Position numbers and translations under genes: made by a program. Below are positions 12,924 through 26,900 of a stretch of DNA of 64,000 bases, piece after piece. Position 1 is the first letter of the stretch; every line of letters begins with the position of its first letter. The notes under the pieces were generated by a model. It saw only the letters and a program-made list of their open reading frames with translations, ran no database searches and was not told the origin of the DNA. Source of the DNA: Echinococcus granulosus (lineage: Eukaryota > Platyhelminthes > Cestoda > Cyclophyllidea > Taeniidae); NCBI RefSeq assembly GCF_000524195.1, contig NW_020170541.1:84296-148295 (forward strand), read 5' to 3'.

Positions 12924-13619
12924 ATTCCAACATTCTGATCTGCACCTATTTTACGGCGGATCTATTCACAAGCTTGGTTGTGCAATTAGGAGGACCGCCT
13001 GACTAACTTAAAAAAGAATCTCATGTTTAATCGTGCATTTAAAGTCCCATAGACGACCAAACACAGTTATAGCAAATAACAGGCGTAAGGTTTTGCTACA
13101 ATCATTTATGTCAAAGCAAAAAACCATCACTTCTTACCTAAAAGTCTGTTCAGTAAATTACACAGTACGGCTCTTCTTTAGCCTGTAATAAAATAATGAA
13201 AAAGGATAAATAAACCTGTAAAGATCCGAGTTTGACTCCTTCAAATGTGTTTATTTTTAAAACTGTTCTTCGTATTCTACGGTGGTTTATTCCAGAGCAA
13301 ATCGTACTTGATACTGAGAATTTTTTCTTGGCAAGAAACACATACTAGCCACTTCCACGGGCGTCTAGTTTTTTTCACTGCGTTAACGAAGACAAATACC
13401 TTTGCCTCTTTGAGTTTCATTAATTTACTTCAGCATGAGCTATTATATAGACTTTTGGATGAGATTGCTATCGGTGGTAATCCATTAGTGTTCAATGTGC
13501 TTAATCCATTTAAAGTTTCATCCTAATTAATAAAATTAGCAAAAAAAATTACCTGATATAAAAACAGGTTCTATTTTTTTCCAGTATTCTGTACAGATCG
13601 ACATATTTTGCATGAAAAT
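12924..13619. other. intergenic, nothing recognised
   Basis: A 93-codon open frame at 13245-13526 shows no family resemblance and no splice or start context. Otherwise nothing was seen. Confidence 0.45.
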
Positions 13620-14634
13620 AACCACATTACTTTGATAACCTGCTTAGCTCTGCATTCGATTACGCGGACACATAAGTCTCCACAGACTGTACTTGCGCTT
13701 GGCGGAATGTAAATCAAGGCCATGTAAGTAGCCTTAGCTCTCCTGTACGTCAACAATTTAGCCATCCTACTGCGAGTCCTTTCGACTTCAAGGAAGACTC
13801 AAGGCCCTTCATTAGTGATTTCCATCTCTCAATGCTAAACCTTAACGCGACAGAAGGTCATTTGTTATCGATGGGACAATCCAATAAAAGGATTGAAAAT
13901 GACTACTTTCCGCAACTACCCCAGCTCCATGTTCTGTAGAGTTGCTTTTAATAACTGAAGCCAGTAATACCAGCCATAAGCCATCTGGAAAAGTTAGCAA
14001 CGGAGCTGTCTACAGCGCCTCTATGAAGATATCAATTAAGCGAATACGGGATACCTTCACCACTACTAACTAAAGAGAGTCTAGATAGATACGTAGCTAG
14101 GCAGCATCGTAGCGAGGTCAAAGTGATAAGGTGAGATGGGAGCAAAAACATTAGCCACCGAAATCATTTACACCCCGGTTTTGCTCTAGTGATTCCGCTT
14201 TTAGGCAAGACTTCATACAACTAGCGACGGAGATACGTCATTCAATCTCCAGTAGTGTAGACAGTACAGTACATTTCCCTGTTAAGTCGAAACTCAAGAT
14301 TCAGATGCAGACGCAGACTCAGTGCAATTGCGGAAATGTATTAGTAGCTATGGTATCAAATATCTCAGTTACATCCAGATTCCATAGCTAACGCAGCTGG
14401 TTCCCGGGTGTTTTTTTAAGTCACCAACTTTTGTGAATGCCAAAGTGGAAGATTGACCAAGGAAGACGTTGTGAACGACGACGCTATTGATAGCTTGTTC
14501 AAATCTGCCTTCGATTAGGCGGGCACTTGTGTCTCCCCAAAATGCACTTCTACTCGGTGGCATGGATTCCAATTCAAGGCGGTAGATTCAGCTCCTCCAC
14601 GCTACTCTGACTTCTATCACGTCGGGGCGCTACA
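13620..14634 (-). mobile_element. near-complete TRIM element
   Basis: Minus-strand LTR copies at about 13620-13812 and 14480-14634 flank about 670 bases of internal sequence. The 5' LTR is at the high end (CGCTACA on plus = TGTAGCG on minus). The internal part shares blocks with other copies: the minus-strand equivalent of the CGTAACGAAG box (plus TTAGCAACGGAGCTGTCTAC) and the GGTGGGACAAT-like box near 13870. The LTRs are diverged from each other, so the insertion is not recent. Confidence 0.7.
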
Positions 14635-15447
14635 TGGCTAGCGTTTTTTGAGACCGCGTGTAAAAATTTGTTTCACAAAGTACTTTTCAAGCACCTGATG
14701 AAATTATTGATTGGATATTAAATAGAACTGAGTATTTCATTTCATACGCTCTACATTAAATTAATAAAACGACAGTAAAATCTCAGGTACCACACTGGTG
14801 TGCCTTACACTCACTCAGATGCATATATAAGGTTTTGCTTACTATGTCTAGTTCGAATTTTGTGTACATCGCCACCTCCACTATCATTCGTTAAGATTTT
14901 GAACTGAAAACGCTTGGGGACTTTTTAAGAGCCAAAAGACTTTTCGCTACTTGACAACAGTGAGTCATCAAATTGCTTTGGATAATGGCCCTTATTGTAC
15001 ATAAATCCCAGAAATATTTCATAAATTACATATTTTCATTCCTCATGGAATAGGTGTGACTAGCTGTCCTTTGATGAGGGCTTCCGAATTGGCTTTACTA
15101 TTGTCAAGAAAATATAAATTTGCAAGAGTAATTCCACTTTTTTTATAAACCCACTTCAAGGATGCTTAAAAAAACCACCTCTTTTACAGATCACAGCAAT
15201 AGTTGTTTATTTGAATATGAACCTAAAGAAGGGCTTTTTCCTAATTTGCTTTCAATAACCTTGATAGAAATAGATCTTCCAAATTTTGAAAGTGTTTCAT
15301 TTATTCGTCTTTACTAATGAATGAAGAAAGTGAAAAGGTTTGCATTTACGTAAAAAAGATAAAAAGGCACAAAAAGCATAGAATAATGACTTTGACTGTT
15401 GTTTGAGGGACTATGCAGTAAATTGATTACCTTAGAAACAATCCTAC
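14635..15447. other. intergenic, nothing recognised
   Basis: No exon, RNA gene or repeat was recognised. Confidence 0.5.
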
Positions 15448-16499
15448 TGTAGCACCCCGAGTCTTTCCTGAAGACGAAAGATATTATAGCAGTATGGCAG
15501 AATATATAGTGCTGGTGTGCAGAAGAGCTGGGCGGCTGCTGACATGGCCCAGAGGCAATGCCTTCAAGCAGAAGTGCAAAACGGAGAGCTAAACGAACTA
15601 CTAAAGTATTACACAGACCCCCTCTACTTTCAGGCGTCGTTCCCACACCCTCTTGGGCCAATCTCTCCCGTCCACCATCAAAGCCCTTCAAACAACTGTG
15701 TCAGTCATCGGATTTGGGTGCAACTGAGAAGATATTAAGATGCAACGTCACTGACGCCACTTAACAATTCCACTGGATCTGGAATTTCATCCTGTTTTGG
15801 AACTGTATTGGTAAAGGGGAATGTGCAGGCCATCATGAATGTACACTGCTAGTCTTAGAAAGATCGGCCCAAAAGCAGGGTAGTTTAATAAAGGACAGAG
15901 CTTAAAATAGTTTTGTTAGGATAGTATATCGTGTCTATTTTTTCTTGCCACTTTGTTCGCACATCAGTGTTGCCCAGGCACACATCTGCCTGGGTTCTAT
16001 CCAGGTTGTAGAGAAGAGGAGGAAGTAATGGGAGTTTGCATAAATGACGTCTTCAAAAGGGTATGGTAGACAATTTCGTAACTCGCTTTTACAGATGGTT
16101 CGTACTAGTGTCGCTTCACTTATTAATAGTATTCTTGCTGAACACGGTAATAGGGTAGTTGTTGAAGATAGGCTTCATAGTCAGCCCTTCTCAAGGGGTC
16201 ATCACAGATTCTTCCATCCTCAGCGTATGATCTTCTTCAATCACAAAGCTGTTTAGCAGGGTAGTTGTCCTTTAGGATGGAGCTAGATTTCCGCTACCAC
16301 CAAAGTAGCCCCCCGAGTCTTCCCTGAAGTCGGAAGAAGCCATGGTACTAGGACGAAATGTAAACTGCAGAAGCATAAAGTGGCTTTGGGGCTACTGACA
16401 TGGTCCAGAAACCATGTCGCCCAGTAGAAGTGCAAAATAGGAGTTTTGAGCACCCGCAACACCAAAGCGAAGAGATAAGCTAGCGATCAAAGTATCACA
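15448..16499 (+). mobile_element. complete TRIM element
   Basis: 5' LTR 15448-15613 begins TGTAGCACCCCGAGTCTTTC and ends GTATTACA. 3' LTR about 16301-16499 begins TAGCCCCCCGAGTCTTCC and ends GTATCACA. The internal 690 bases have no long open frame. They start with GACCCCCTCTACTTTC, a candidate primer-binding region, and include the GTAACTCGCTTTTACAG box and a TTCTTCCATCCTCAGCGTATG box found in the other copies. Several short open frames over this element are shadows of the repeat. Confidence 0.8.
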
Positions 16500-17940
16500 C
16501 TGCACTTTTTATGAAGAAAAGCATAAAACATGAGATGTCACCAGAATGGGCTGACATACTTATACCATAAAAGAACCTCTATCATTTACAGAGAAGAGGT
16601 TAACTACATCATCTTTACTTCAGAGTTTATGTTTCATTTTATTTCTGGAAAGTGGGTTTCCTACAACAGCTCGATGTTTGCCATGGGTTCCATTTACTCT
16701 ACACAATGCCGTTCTTAAAACATCTCTTAAACGCACTCAAAATAATTGCGCGTTAAAAAGAGTGAAAAAGATCTGTTATATCGAAAATGTATAGCCTGGT
16801 GAAGGCCTTATATCCAACTCGTTCCATCTAATAATGAGCAAACTGACTTCCACACTTGGCTGCATAAGTTTTTTTGAAGACAAACTGCAACGCGTTTAGC
16901 AACTTGATTTAAAATTTGTAACGTTTTGTAAGGCCTTAAATTTATTTGATCTGTAACGTACATTAGCCGCTAGCTAATGGATTCTTTAAGTCGCAACGTT
17001 TAAGTCTGCGATTGTGAAGTGCATCACAATCTTTTACAATTATACCTTTTTAACGTTTCAGCTGCAATCTTTGTGTCCTCCTTGACACTCCTCAAAGCTA
17101 ACAGGCTCATAAAACACGCATTTGCATACAATGCAAGGAGTCTGTGGAACCAAAAGTGCATGAATGGTACAATAACCATGGCCATCCCCAGGTGGACATC
17201 CAGTCCTTCAGTTTCTCCATTCTCATCCTTCACACTAGTGGAATGGGAAAACTATCGCCTGCATTTGCATTGCAGATGCATCAAGTGGATGCGTTGTCTT
17301 GGTGCTGGTTTTGTGGCATATCCACACCCATCAAGCAACATTTGATCGGCGATGACAGCAAAGTGTACTCTGATATCTCTTCTCGTTATTATTTTGGTCA
17401 CGGTCTGGGCAAGCATTGGTAAATATTATCGAACTTTACAAAGAATTACTTAATTTGTTACAGTTATTCATCCCATCTAGATTTGGTTGTGACTATTTTG
17501 TCTCTTTAACAGCATTGCTTTAGGATACTTATCAGTGATGAAATCTGCGAAACCCTTAAAATAGTCACACTGAAAGCAAGGAAATAAGAAGCATTTCTTA
17601 ACTGTTTATGTGGGACTTGTGCAGTCATTCCACCTTTAATCTCAATACCCGGGTTTTCCAATTGGTTCAGCGAAAAAAGTGATCATATATAAAGTACTTA
17701 TTAATGTTTATGAATCGCAACACATTATGAAGATTTTATCGCTTTGGAATAGAAAATAAGATCGGCTAAGGATAATATGCTTCCACTCAACTTACTATCC
17801 GTTTCTGTCTTATTCCCTCTAATCGCATTTAAGCTTTCCCTTTGCCGAGGATTAACACATTTAGTTCTGTAAATTGCGACAAAGTTTCCCAGAAAAATAT
17901 AAGCATCCAATGTGATTTTTCTTTTTAACTGCCCTTCTAG
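16500..17940. other. upstream region of Ig-domain gene; first exon(s) not identified
   Basis: The signal-peptide exon of the downstream immunoglobulin-domain gene should lie here or further left, and must end with one base of a codon. The overlapping open frames at 17019-17422 were examined: the first has no ATG, and a possible AATG|GTACAA donor at 17166 is weak. I do not assign them. Confidence 0.4.
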
Positions 17941-20900
17941 AGCCTTTTCGTGTGGTTCCACAAAATCTGACCGTAGATTTCGGTACAAATGTCTATCAAG
18001 CCTGCCAGCCAGCAGTCAGACCGGATTTTATCAACTGGTATGTGAACGATGTAAGTTGCAGGTGATCTGATATTCTGGTTTCTTGTTTAAAACGCGTCCA
18101 TTGACAGTATACCGATCCATTTAGAAGCTAGTGGGAGGCTGTTTGTTGCATTCGATTAATATCACGAGCAAGGTCTCGAATCCTCGATACAAGATTTACA
18201 TGAGTCAAGAAGATGAAGAAGGTGGAATACCGGTTTGCTACCTCTTTGTTCAACGTTTGGAGGAGAAGGATTCCGGTGTCTGGTCTTGCAAGTCAAGTCA
18301 TCCGGATTCCAATATTCATGAGGTCTCGTCCAAGGTACTCGTGCATGGTAAGTTGCTTCTATTTTTGGTCTTGAGTGTAGCATGAATGTGCTTGTAGGCT
18401 CGGTGTAAATAAAAGTTTGTTTAATCTTTCACTTATTACAAATAAATATCTACGAAGCAGATAATAAAAGTATAGCGCCATGAGACTTCTCTGCAGGCAA
18501 AAAAAGGTATAATACTCGGGCAGAGTATGCATTTTTGACGGAGAGAAGGGCTAAAGGGCTACTGACGTGGTCAGGAGGCCATGCCGCCCGGGAGAAGTAC
18601 AATGGTGGGGCTCCTAATTAGCCCGCTATTAAAATCGAGAGTTACACAAACATTTAGAGCATTACAAAGTGTTACTGACCCCGTTAATATAATCCAGAAT
18701 CAAATTTTTACAAATATCTGCAATGCATTTGAAGTATTTGAAGTTTGCTGAAAATTCAAACCTCAAAATATTCCTTGTTTTAAGTCAGTTTCAACTAAGC
18801 AAATCCGATTGCTTGTAGGGGACACTTTACGACTGATTGGAATTGTTGCCAAAATACTTAAAACTTTCTTCATCACAGTACTAATTAGACATTCTGGTGA
18901 AGGATCACGTAAGGTGGGAATACATTTGTTGCAGAATTTTTGTCCCTAAGGAAACATCAACTTGGCACTTCACTTTATAACTAGTAAGGGGTCTTAAAAG
19001 TTAACCCCTCGAATCAATTCATTTCAAGAAATTAAAATATGAAGCGCCACTTCAACATCATAAAATATTGAGATTTGAGATGAATAGAGGTACATTTCCG
19101 TTTTTTTACATTTGTACAGAATTTGGTCCTTAGTTATTTAGTCTAGTCTCCAACAGTTAAGAGAAATGAATGCGTAAAATATGTCCATATAACATTGGAG
19201 GTAATCAAAGGTCTTGAAATTTGCGGTACTCAACTTTCCTCCTCTCCACTAAGGCATCAGAAGAGGAACGTGCCAGGTACTTAAGTGGGTCCCACTCCAC
19301 GCCAACTGGCGGGGTAATCGAGCCATCGGACTATCCTTTTTGAGTCATACATTTCATTTGCCTCAAATCGTTTCAGCACAGTTCGACTTTAAAAGCCATT
19401 TAAAACGGAATCAAAGGAGACCACCTTTTCGTCTTCAGTATCTGCTACTGCATGTTACGATACGTGATACATCATGTTTTCAACTGTTGCAAATTTCATA
19501 AGTTAGCTAAAATAAGTGGTCCCTATTTCTTTATTGGATGATTAAATCACTTTTAACGTAACTTTAGGGGTTTTAAACCAAAATATATTTCAAAAATTGA
19601 TCTGAGGACTCTGGTTTTTCTTTCATAGAAACTTTAACTTAACGCTTTTTTCTTTTTACACAACTTGATATATTATTTTGTTCAGATAACTTAAAACTTG
19701 AATGGAATTACTGAAACTGTGAATCTCATATTAAAAACTAATTAATGTGCACTATTCTTTGTAGCAAGTGCTCCGAATCGTGAAACTCTAAATGATTTTC
19801 AGAGTTATTTTTTTCTTAAAACACGCCCCACATTTGGGAACCAGCTTTATTTGTGTAACAAAGGAAAGGGAGGCATTTAGTGTAATTTAAAACAAAGTAA
19901 AAGGAAAGGAAGCGAAAGTAGTATGGAGTGGTTTTTACAGCACTAGGCACGATGACCTTCTTTACTCTTTCAACCCAGTATGCGTGCTTTGGTCAAAGAT
20001 TTTTGATATTCCCTGAAAGGCAAAAAATGTCGAGACGCTACAAAAGACAGCTTTTCTGCTTAAAAAACCTACAAACAAACCGTGGGAGTGACTTTAATCA
20101 GTCACTTTCGTCTCTTTTTCGAACCGAAATTAGCATTTAACTAATCCCGCGAACAGACTAATCCCATTGGCAAAAACCTACTGCTTAATTAAAAAAATGC
20201 TCCAATTACTCTTTTCGCTGGTGCTGATAAAATTCCCGGTTATTCACTTATTCTGGCAAGCGCTATTCGACATTTTAATGGATGCACTAGGGCAATTGAT
20301 TGCCGAATGCAGTCTTACTTTCGCCCTCCCCCTACTAGATAAGACAATGCTTTTAAAAGTGTTTTTGCGAAATGGAACAAACTTGAGGGAGAAAGCCATA
20401 GTGCGGGCTACCTGTTCTGCCAGGGGTGTGCGTCGAACACCTAATCTGCGGATCATGTTCGGTGGGGAGCCGATCAAAACCACGTCACCGACCAAAGTCG
20501 TTGAAGAAAATGGTAAGAAAACCACCTTTCAGTGTTTCATTGATCACAGTTTCCCACTGGAGCATTAGATCAGTCTCTGTTTTGTTTCCGTCAACAACAC
20601 CAAGCACATAAATTACCCAAATTACGTTTTTTTACCTGCTAAGTAGCGTCGACGGGAGCAACTCACCTTACGTAATTGTCACGATTAGTTCAACTTAAAG
20701 TAGCTTCTTAACTTTTTCTTCTTTAAAAAACCTTAACTTTTGATTCAATCATGCTTTTCGAAAGCAACTTTCCATCCCAGTCTGGAATTTGCTGCTTCAT
20801 TTTAGTTTAGCTAATATATGCTAAAACAAAACCCGTATCTTACCACAAAAGTTTATTCATCTATGTGTCTTTGTGATGGGAACATTGTAAATTAAAAAAT

Positions 20901-23900
20901 GTGCTAGCTTTACATCCCAGGGTGCAATATTTCGCCCCCCCCATATTTAGTGACCATGAACAGGGCTAGTCACATTTTGGGGATACTAATGTTGTCTAAG
21001 TTCATTGCCATCTTATAGTAAGAAAAAGAGTTGTCCCTAGATTTGATTGAACGCAACATGGCGATGATTAACTAATATCAAGTAGGCTTCCATACCAGTG
21101 GAGAGCAACTATTCATCGTGCTATTTTGCAGAATCTCGCCCTTGACTCTTCATAAAGCTAACTTAAGCAGAGTCCCGGTTTTTTTGAAAATACCAGGTCT
21201 TTATACACTTGATGAGAAGTTTCAATAGATTTTTTCCACAAATTCTGTCGTGTTTCCTGTAAATTTGGGATTTATTTTAGTGTTTTTTTTAAGTGACGAC
21301 TAACTAGTCGGACTAATAAGCGACACCGACTTCTTTATTTGACATTTTACTCAAAGTTTGTCTGTTTTTTATTTGAAATATGCCAATTTCCTTATATAAT
21401 CACTCAAATAACCTGCATTCCCTGCAGTGATGAATTCATTCCTCAACCAGACATAAGGTACACGAAAAACAAGCCGTTCTTTCCACTTTGTTATTTAACA
21501 TTGTCCGATGGGGTGGTGACGCATTTCCATTTGCCCAAGGCCAGGGAGTAGGGCGATCACGAGGCAGTAGTAGGTGTCGTTTTTAAATAAAATCCAGGAG
21601 GAGTACAGAGTTTGAGCTTCTCCTTTATTTTTCCCACATTTGTGAGGATACACAAGGGTGAAAGATGATTATATATAATGAGTATTCGTAGCTATGTATG
21701 ATTGTTTTTGAATCAGTTTCGTATAACACCGTGAGGTTGCCAACCCAGATGTTATGTCACCTACAATGTAATAAGAATATTTAATCAAGTGGGTGCCACT
21801 GAACTAAACTATTCAATCAGACAAAACAGCTTTTAGAGGGCCAACTTCTGAACTCAATTAATATTCACATCAACTCTGATAGGTTGTTCAACTCGTTTTA
21901 CTTCTTTCCGACCTTATTTAAAAAGCTTTGGTGAAGTAGTTATTTCACTTTTTCCTTCACCTAAAACAAGAGACATTGAACATTTAATAAAATTGACATT
22001 TCCTCAGCCAACCTTTGAATTCGCTCCTTGTTTGACGAGCAGTGTCTAGTTTGACAGACATAACCTCTTTTTAGCGCACAAGACCGTATCAATGTGTTTT
22101 ACCAAAGTTAAATATCGCGATAGCATTAAATTTTGATCAAGACACTTCCTAAAACTGTTTTTATCTATAATAAATTCTCATTTAAAACAATCTGATTGCA
22201 GGTGTTAAAGTCAATAAAATTTGGAATCTCTTGGCCGTACGAATATTGCCGTAAAACTTATTTTAGGACGGGGGGGGAGGTTGAGGAGGCTTGACCAGTG
22301 GAAGAACGTTTGAACGTGTAATGATTCTTACGTGGTGATGAACTGAATAAATCGAGAAGACATTCAACTAATTCGTTGATGTTGCTTATAAAACTTTAGG
22401 TGAATACAACGTCACAGTAGATGCAGACATCCCCTTGGACTGGCGCAGTCACTTGCGTCTTTTAACCTGCCATGCTGATGTTGGTGACTTTAAGAGCGTC
22501 CAGCAAATTTTCATCGTCATTCATCTGAGTACGTAAGTTAAATCTAATTCAATAATTTCACTTTCCCTTTTCTACTCGATACAGCACTCAACTGTCCATC
22601 TGTGGCACGGAACAGTCAAGATTCTATCAAAGGTAGTCTATTTTAGCCGCAACTAAAAGAGCCGTGATCTCTGAGTCTGCTCTTTTATGTCATGCAACTT
22701 AAAGATACCCCATCATGTTATCCAAATTTTCACTTTTATCTGTTAAATCTAATTTCTTCCTATCAATTTTTCTTTTATTAGGAATGATTTTCCAATAAGA
22801 CTTCAGGAACATTAAATGCAATTTGTTTTCCTTAATTTTTACTTTTAGAACAAGAAACGGGGAGAAGGAGTAGGATCCCCATGCCAGATCGATACATCCC
22901 TTGGGTGCATTTGCTGTATTCGTTGAAAAAGTTGTTTTTTTGAGTAATTTTGCACCAAAAAGACCCTTATCGCGTGCTTCCTGATAGAAGAGAGCACTAT
23001 ATGGGGAATCCATCCAAACTCCAACGTCTCATCCTTCTCGCTTTACCGAGTTCTTTAAAGACCTTGCATTTCAAGTGTATAATGGTTCATTATTTTATGT
23101 CGATTTAAAAAGGCCTTCGAATATGAAGCGGGACTTTCCTTACTTTTTCACCTGTCGAGTGGGAGGTAGAAGTTGAAATTCCCGATCATAATTACCAGGT
23201 GCGCAATTCCGAATTCCTTTAGCAATAGGCAGATTTTATCTGCAATACTAACATTGAAATCTAGGCAAGGCCTTGTCACACACCAACAAAACTGCCACGT
23301 GAAAAAAAAACGGTTTCACGAATTGTCGCCTTGCAAAATATCCGACTGCATTAACAGACGCATAATTCAACTGCCACAGTAAATGTATTTGACACCTTAA
23401 CTGTCAAAGCTCGTCAACCAAAAATAAAAGGTCTGTATACGCGAGCGTTTGGGTTCGCAAAACAATGTATTCACTAGCTTGCGGAATTCTGCAGCTTAAA
23501 ATCAGGAGAGGTTGGAAGTTGTACAGATAATCTCTTTAAATTTATTCAAAATGGTGACAACAAAATGTTGGAATCGGCATAAATCTTAGTTAAAACTTCT
23601 TCATGTCCTTTTTGTTAAAAATGAGGAAAGAATTTTGGAAAATGTTGCTTATTTTGATCATGAATGGGTGAAATTTTGACATGGGTGACTGAGTAAATCA
23701 CTCGAATTAGAGGTTACTTCTTAAATAATTTTAGAAACTGGGAAAATCCAAAATGTTCAGTCTATTTGGTCATCAAAAATACATAAGGCGTAATTTTTCA
23801 GGAGCTAAGGCTCTAATGTCAATGAAATTTGCCAAACGGGAGATTTGCATGATCAACATTCATGGAATTGTTTTCATGAAGTCAACGAAAACATTTAACG

Positions 23901-26900
23901 ACGAAATTCAGTGTTGTGCTTTCATCCTTAACCAATCTGACTAAAAAAAGGAACGTGAATTTTCAGACTCAAAACGCATTTCTCCGGTGTGTTTTTTAAA
24001 CCGACCTCCGACTACACAATTTGTTTCACATAATACTTAAAGGAACTAAGGAAAATAAAAAGGCCATCTCAGGGAGGTATCACCACAGTAGTGAAGATTT
24101 CTTAGGCTCTTTGTCAACCAAAATAAACACATCGATTAAAAATGTTTTAAATGACGCATTTTAGCATCCCCCCAAAGCAAGTCTTTGAAATACTTGCAAT
24201 AGAAGAAATATTGTCATGGCTATTGCTGCAGGAAGACACAAAGACGAGGTGATTTCTACTGTAAAAGTGATGTATTGCTGTAAACTTCTGTTTATTTGTA
24301 AACATTCTCAGAACTGGTAGGACAAATGGCATGATTATGTTCGCACGCAAAGCATTCATAGGTGGGCAAAAAGTGCCCTGATTAATAACTAGGTAGTGGT
24401 AGAAAATAGTGTCCATTTTTAGCGACAATACATCAGTTTCTCTCCTAGTAGTCGAACGTAACCCTGCAAATAAAATTTTAATGCTTTTTTTTATCCCTTT
24501 GGAAAATTGTGGAAGAGCTGGTTTCTACTAGTCTAGGATTGTAATGCCTCGATAGTTTGTTTTACTCTATGTTTGGCTGGGGGTTATTTAAGTCAGCGTA
24601 GATTGTACTTCCGCTCAGTGGCAAGGCCTTCTGGCCGTTTCAGTAGCCTCTCTCTGTATGCTAGTAACACGTTTTTCGCCATACAGCTATGACTTCATAT
24701 GGCCTTAGGAAAGACCTGGGATTCTGCATAATGGTAGCAAAACTGAGTGAATCATCCCAAAATAGTATTTGAACAAAAACGATTAGTTCTTTGATTATAT
24801 ATCGTACAATTCCCCAGAAATACGAGTGGTTTGCACTTAGACTACCCAAACCTCTAACCAAAGCGTTTTTCTCGTTTTTATACCGTTTATTAGGGGTTTG
24901 AAATTCCACTAATTTTTGCAAAAGTGTAAACATCACTTGCAAACGTGGCCATGAATAACGGGTGTAAAATGATTAGCTAAGTTTCCAACCAATCAGAGCC
25001 TGGATCAGATGGTTATATTCGCCTCGCCAGTGTTTGCAATTTGAGGTGGAGTTCATAGCCTAAAATGACTCTTTTGCACTGCATTCTTCTGAAGTGCATG
25101 TTATATTTTGGTATGTATATTTTTAAATTTTACTGCAGCCAAAATACAGCAAATCTCTTGAATAAACGAATGGGGACTTATTGTAACCAACTTGAAGGGT
25201 GATATTAGCTTGGAATAGTTTGCCCTAAATAAAAAGCCCTTTTTAGAAGTCCAAGTTTTGATGGCACTGTCAAATTTGGTGAAATTTAAAGTCATATTCA
25301 AAATACTGTTCAGATTTTTGCTTAAGTTATTATTGACCGTCGGCTTCCAAATTTTAAAAGCTCACCTTTTACCCACCCATAAACGACGATAAATTTTATT
25401 TTGTTGTTCTTTTGACAAATCCGCATAGAACGAAGGAGAGCATTTTTTTGTAACCGAATAGTATTAGAAAAATTTTGGGGAGATAGTGGTTATCATATGA
25501 AGGAATTTTTTGCCTTACAAGATTAAAACAGTGAGCATCACTCGTGAGTGGAAGTCTAGTGGGATAAAAGCAGAGACTAGATTAACTTTATCACATTTTT
25601 GTTAAATAATATACAAATTGCTGAAGATGGACGTTTGCTAATTCCCGAAATAAAAATCAAAATTTGATTTATTCCAGCCATGCGTATTGGCCTTGAGTGG
25701 ATAGACCAACTTTTGAGGAATTTTATCCATTTGAATAATTGATTGATACTTTTGCTAACTTATGACCTATGCATCTCGGCCAAAAAATATATGGTGTTCA
25801 TTACAATAGTGCAGCTGGTTGTACAGAAGGCGGAGCTATATCCACTTGTATTGCATCTCTCATTTAAAGCCAAACCATGCCGACATTGTTAATAATTGAG
25901 ACTTTGATATGTCAATTTAAACTCATTGTTTTCTACTTTAGATACATTTACTTGGTAGACTTAGTTGTATTTGGTGGTATTCCTTAGAAATTGATGGTAT
26001 TTTAGGCTGAAACAAACCTAGTCGTCCCAATAACGTAACCAAATTGCAACATCATTAATGTGTTTAATGGAATGATGAAGTTATTTTGAATATTTTTTAT
26101 TCAACGTATACAATGCGGATCTTTAAAACAGCAATAGCGATGATGTAAGATTTAGAGCTCCTTTGTCGTAAAAATAACTGCTTCTTTCCGTTTTAGGTGT
26201 ATACGGCGACGCTCCGGATAAACTGGATGCACTTTTTGGGATAGTATCAGCGGAGAAAACACCGCCCAATCTCGAAAGTGACAGCTCCTCTGTCTCTCCA
26301 TCTCTTTCCTCCTCTTCCTCACTAAATTCTTTCTTATCTCCTTCTGTTCCTGGGGAGTTCATTCTCTATGTGGACGAGTCCACTGATGTCATCATCATTA
26401 CTTGTGAAGTCAGTCTCCCTTCGAAAGATCATTCTCTTCACCTGCTCTGCCCTCTAGTACCTGAAACACGGCTATGTTTCGAGAACTGTCGTCGCGTGTG
26501 CTCTCTTCCAGACTGTACAGACAAGCCAAAGCTTTTCACGGTTGAATGCGTTGAAGATTTGTTCGTGCGAGACATGTATAACATCTGGAAGTTTCGCTAC
26601 ATCATTGATCGTCATGAAGCAGCTGTGGGAGGCACTTGGGGCTGTTTCCATGCCGGAAAGTCAACGGAGATTGTAAATGTCACCGTAACTTTGACAACAA
26701 CTGCGGAACCGATTAGAAAGTCAACCGCAGTAGATTCAGGTGTTGGACGTACTCTATCTCCATGGCTGGGCTCTTCCGTTGGACAGCTGAACTCACGAGG
26801 GTCGATCAGAGGCAAACATGAAGGAAATAATAGAACTTCAATGACCACACAACAACAGCAGAAAAGCAAGAGTAAGTGGAGAATAATGTTTTGCTGGTGT

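Noticed and set aside
15314..16465. Several open frames of 60-125 codons around 15.3-16.5 kb
   Set aside because: They lie on the TRIM element and are not conserved as frames between its copies.
17019..17422. Two overlapping open frames of 108 and 92 codons just upstream of the Ig gene
   Set aside because: The longer has no ATG. A weak GTACAA donor would join in phase to exon 17941, but nothing in the text looks like a signal peptide followed by an Ig strand.
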